The notes beneath the pieces are model-generated. The model ran no database searches and had not been told where the DNA came from. It saw only the letters and a list, made by a program, of their open reading frames with translations. A stretch of DNA of 23,620 bases from Oscillospiraceae bacterium (GTDB lineage: Bacteria > Bacillota_A > Clostridia > Oscillospirales > WRJC01): contig WQXD01000028.1 of the NCBI GenBank assembly GCA_009785015.1, positions 1 to 23,620 on the forward strand, given 5' to 3'. Of the stretch, positions 23,506-23,620 are shown in pieces; position 1 is the stretch's first letter; every line of letters begins with the position of its first letter. The position numbers and the translations under genes are program-made.

Positions 23506-23620
23506 AAATTACTGATAGAGATATAACAAAAAAAGAACTCAAAGATATTTATGATGATTTCAGAAAAATTGACATAATAGACAATGTGCCGCAAATTGAA
23601 CAAGAGAGGTATAATATTAC
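23502..23620 (+). CDS. Start of an unidentified gene, cut by the window edge
   Basis: GGGAG lies about nine bases ahead of ATG 23502, and the frame is open to the window end for 39 codons (MKITDRDITKKELKDIYDDF, then RKIDIIDNVPQIEQERYNI). The start layout, a short strand followed by an amphipathic helix, resembles some GNAT acetyltransferases, but too little is visible to call it. It is 88 bases after the 22415 gene on the same strand and may be co-transcribed with it. Confidence 0.5.
   Translation, partial: MKITDRDITKKELKDIYDDFRKIDIIDNVPQIEQERYNI

Overview
The window looks like a chromosomal segment of an uncultured, anaerobic, carbohydrate-degrading Clostridia-type Firmicute. The signs are strong AGGAGG-like ribosome binding sites, near-perfect TTGACA-17-TATAAT promoters, lipoprotein signal peptides with lipobox cysteines, an oxygen-sensitive glycyl radical enzyme and several glycoside hydrolases. 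The lineage is inferred from these features; no marker gene is present.

Layout. (1) 1-4479, minus strand: a GH36 alpha-galactosidase is followed, through an ATGA overlap, by a sugar solute-binding lipoprotein gene. That gene is wrecked: an ISL3-family element (636-2486, 21-bp inverted repeats) sits between its first ~15 codons (2487-2530) and its C-terminal half (1-635). About 230 codons are missing, there is no target duplication, and a TGA interrupts the remaining tail. The transposase itself is split by a -1 frame change at an A8 run. (2) 4480-4656: back-to-back consensus promoters with a perfect 14-bp palindrome inside the spacer of the alpha-galactosidase promoter. (3) 4657-7252, plus: a three-gene ABC-2 exporter (ATPase and two membrane proteins). 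(4) 7371-13488, plus: a closely packed set holding a complete polar amino acid ABC importer, then a solute-binding lipoprotein, a URO-D-fold protein and a GH32 fructosidase with a very short C-terminal domain. (5) 22185-13460, minus: a long operon read from a consensus promoter at 22230-22258. Its order is class I mannose-6-phosphate isomerase, glycyl radical enzyme, solute-binding lipoprotein, GH29-like hydrolase, sugar isomerase/epimerase, remnant of a Gfo/Idh/MocA oxidoreductase, solute-binding lipoprotein, and a small CCAGH-motif protein. (6) 22415 to the end, plus: an uncharacterised 332-aa protein and the start of another gene, driven by an extended -10 promoter.

How the parts fit. Most of the window is sugar capture and catabolism. 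The solute-binding lipoproteins have no sugar permeases beside them, so they probably share permeases encoded elsewhere, or act by other means. The most interesting unit is the minus-strand operon. It holds a glycyl radical enzyme with a Cys-x-Glu active site, between a mannose-6-phosphate isomerase-like protein and a solute-binding protein, with no activating enzyme in the window. Such a set could be an undescribed anaerobic route for an unusual sugar or sugar-derived compound. Three decaying genes (one solute-binding protein, one clear Gfo/Idh remnant, one possible second Rossmann remnant) show active gene loss in these loci. I found no tRNA, rRNA, CRISPR array or phage gene.
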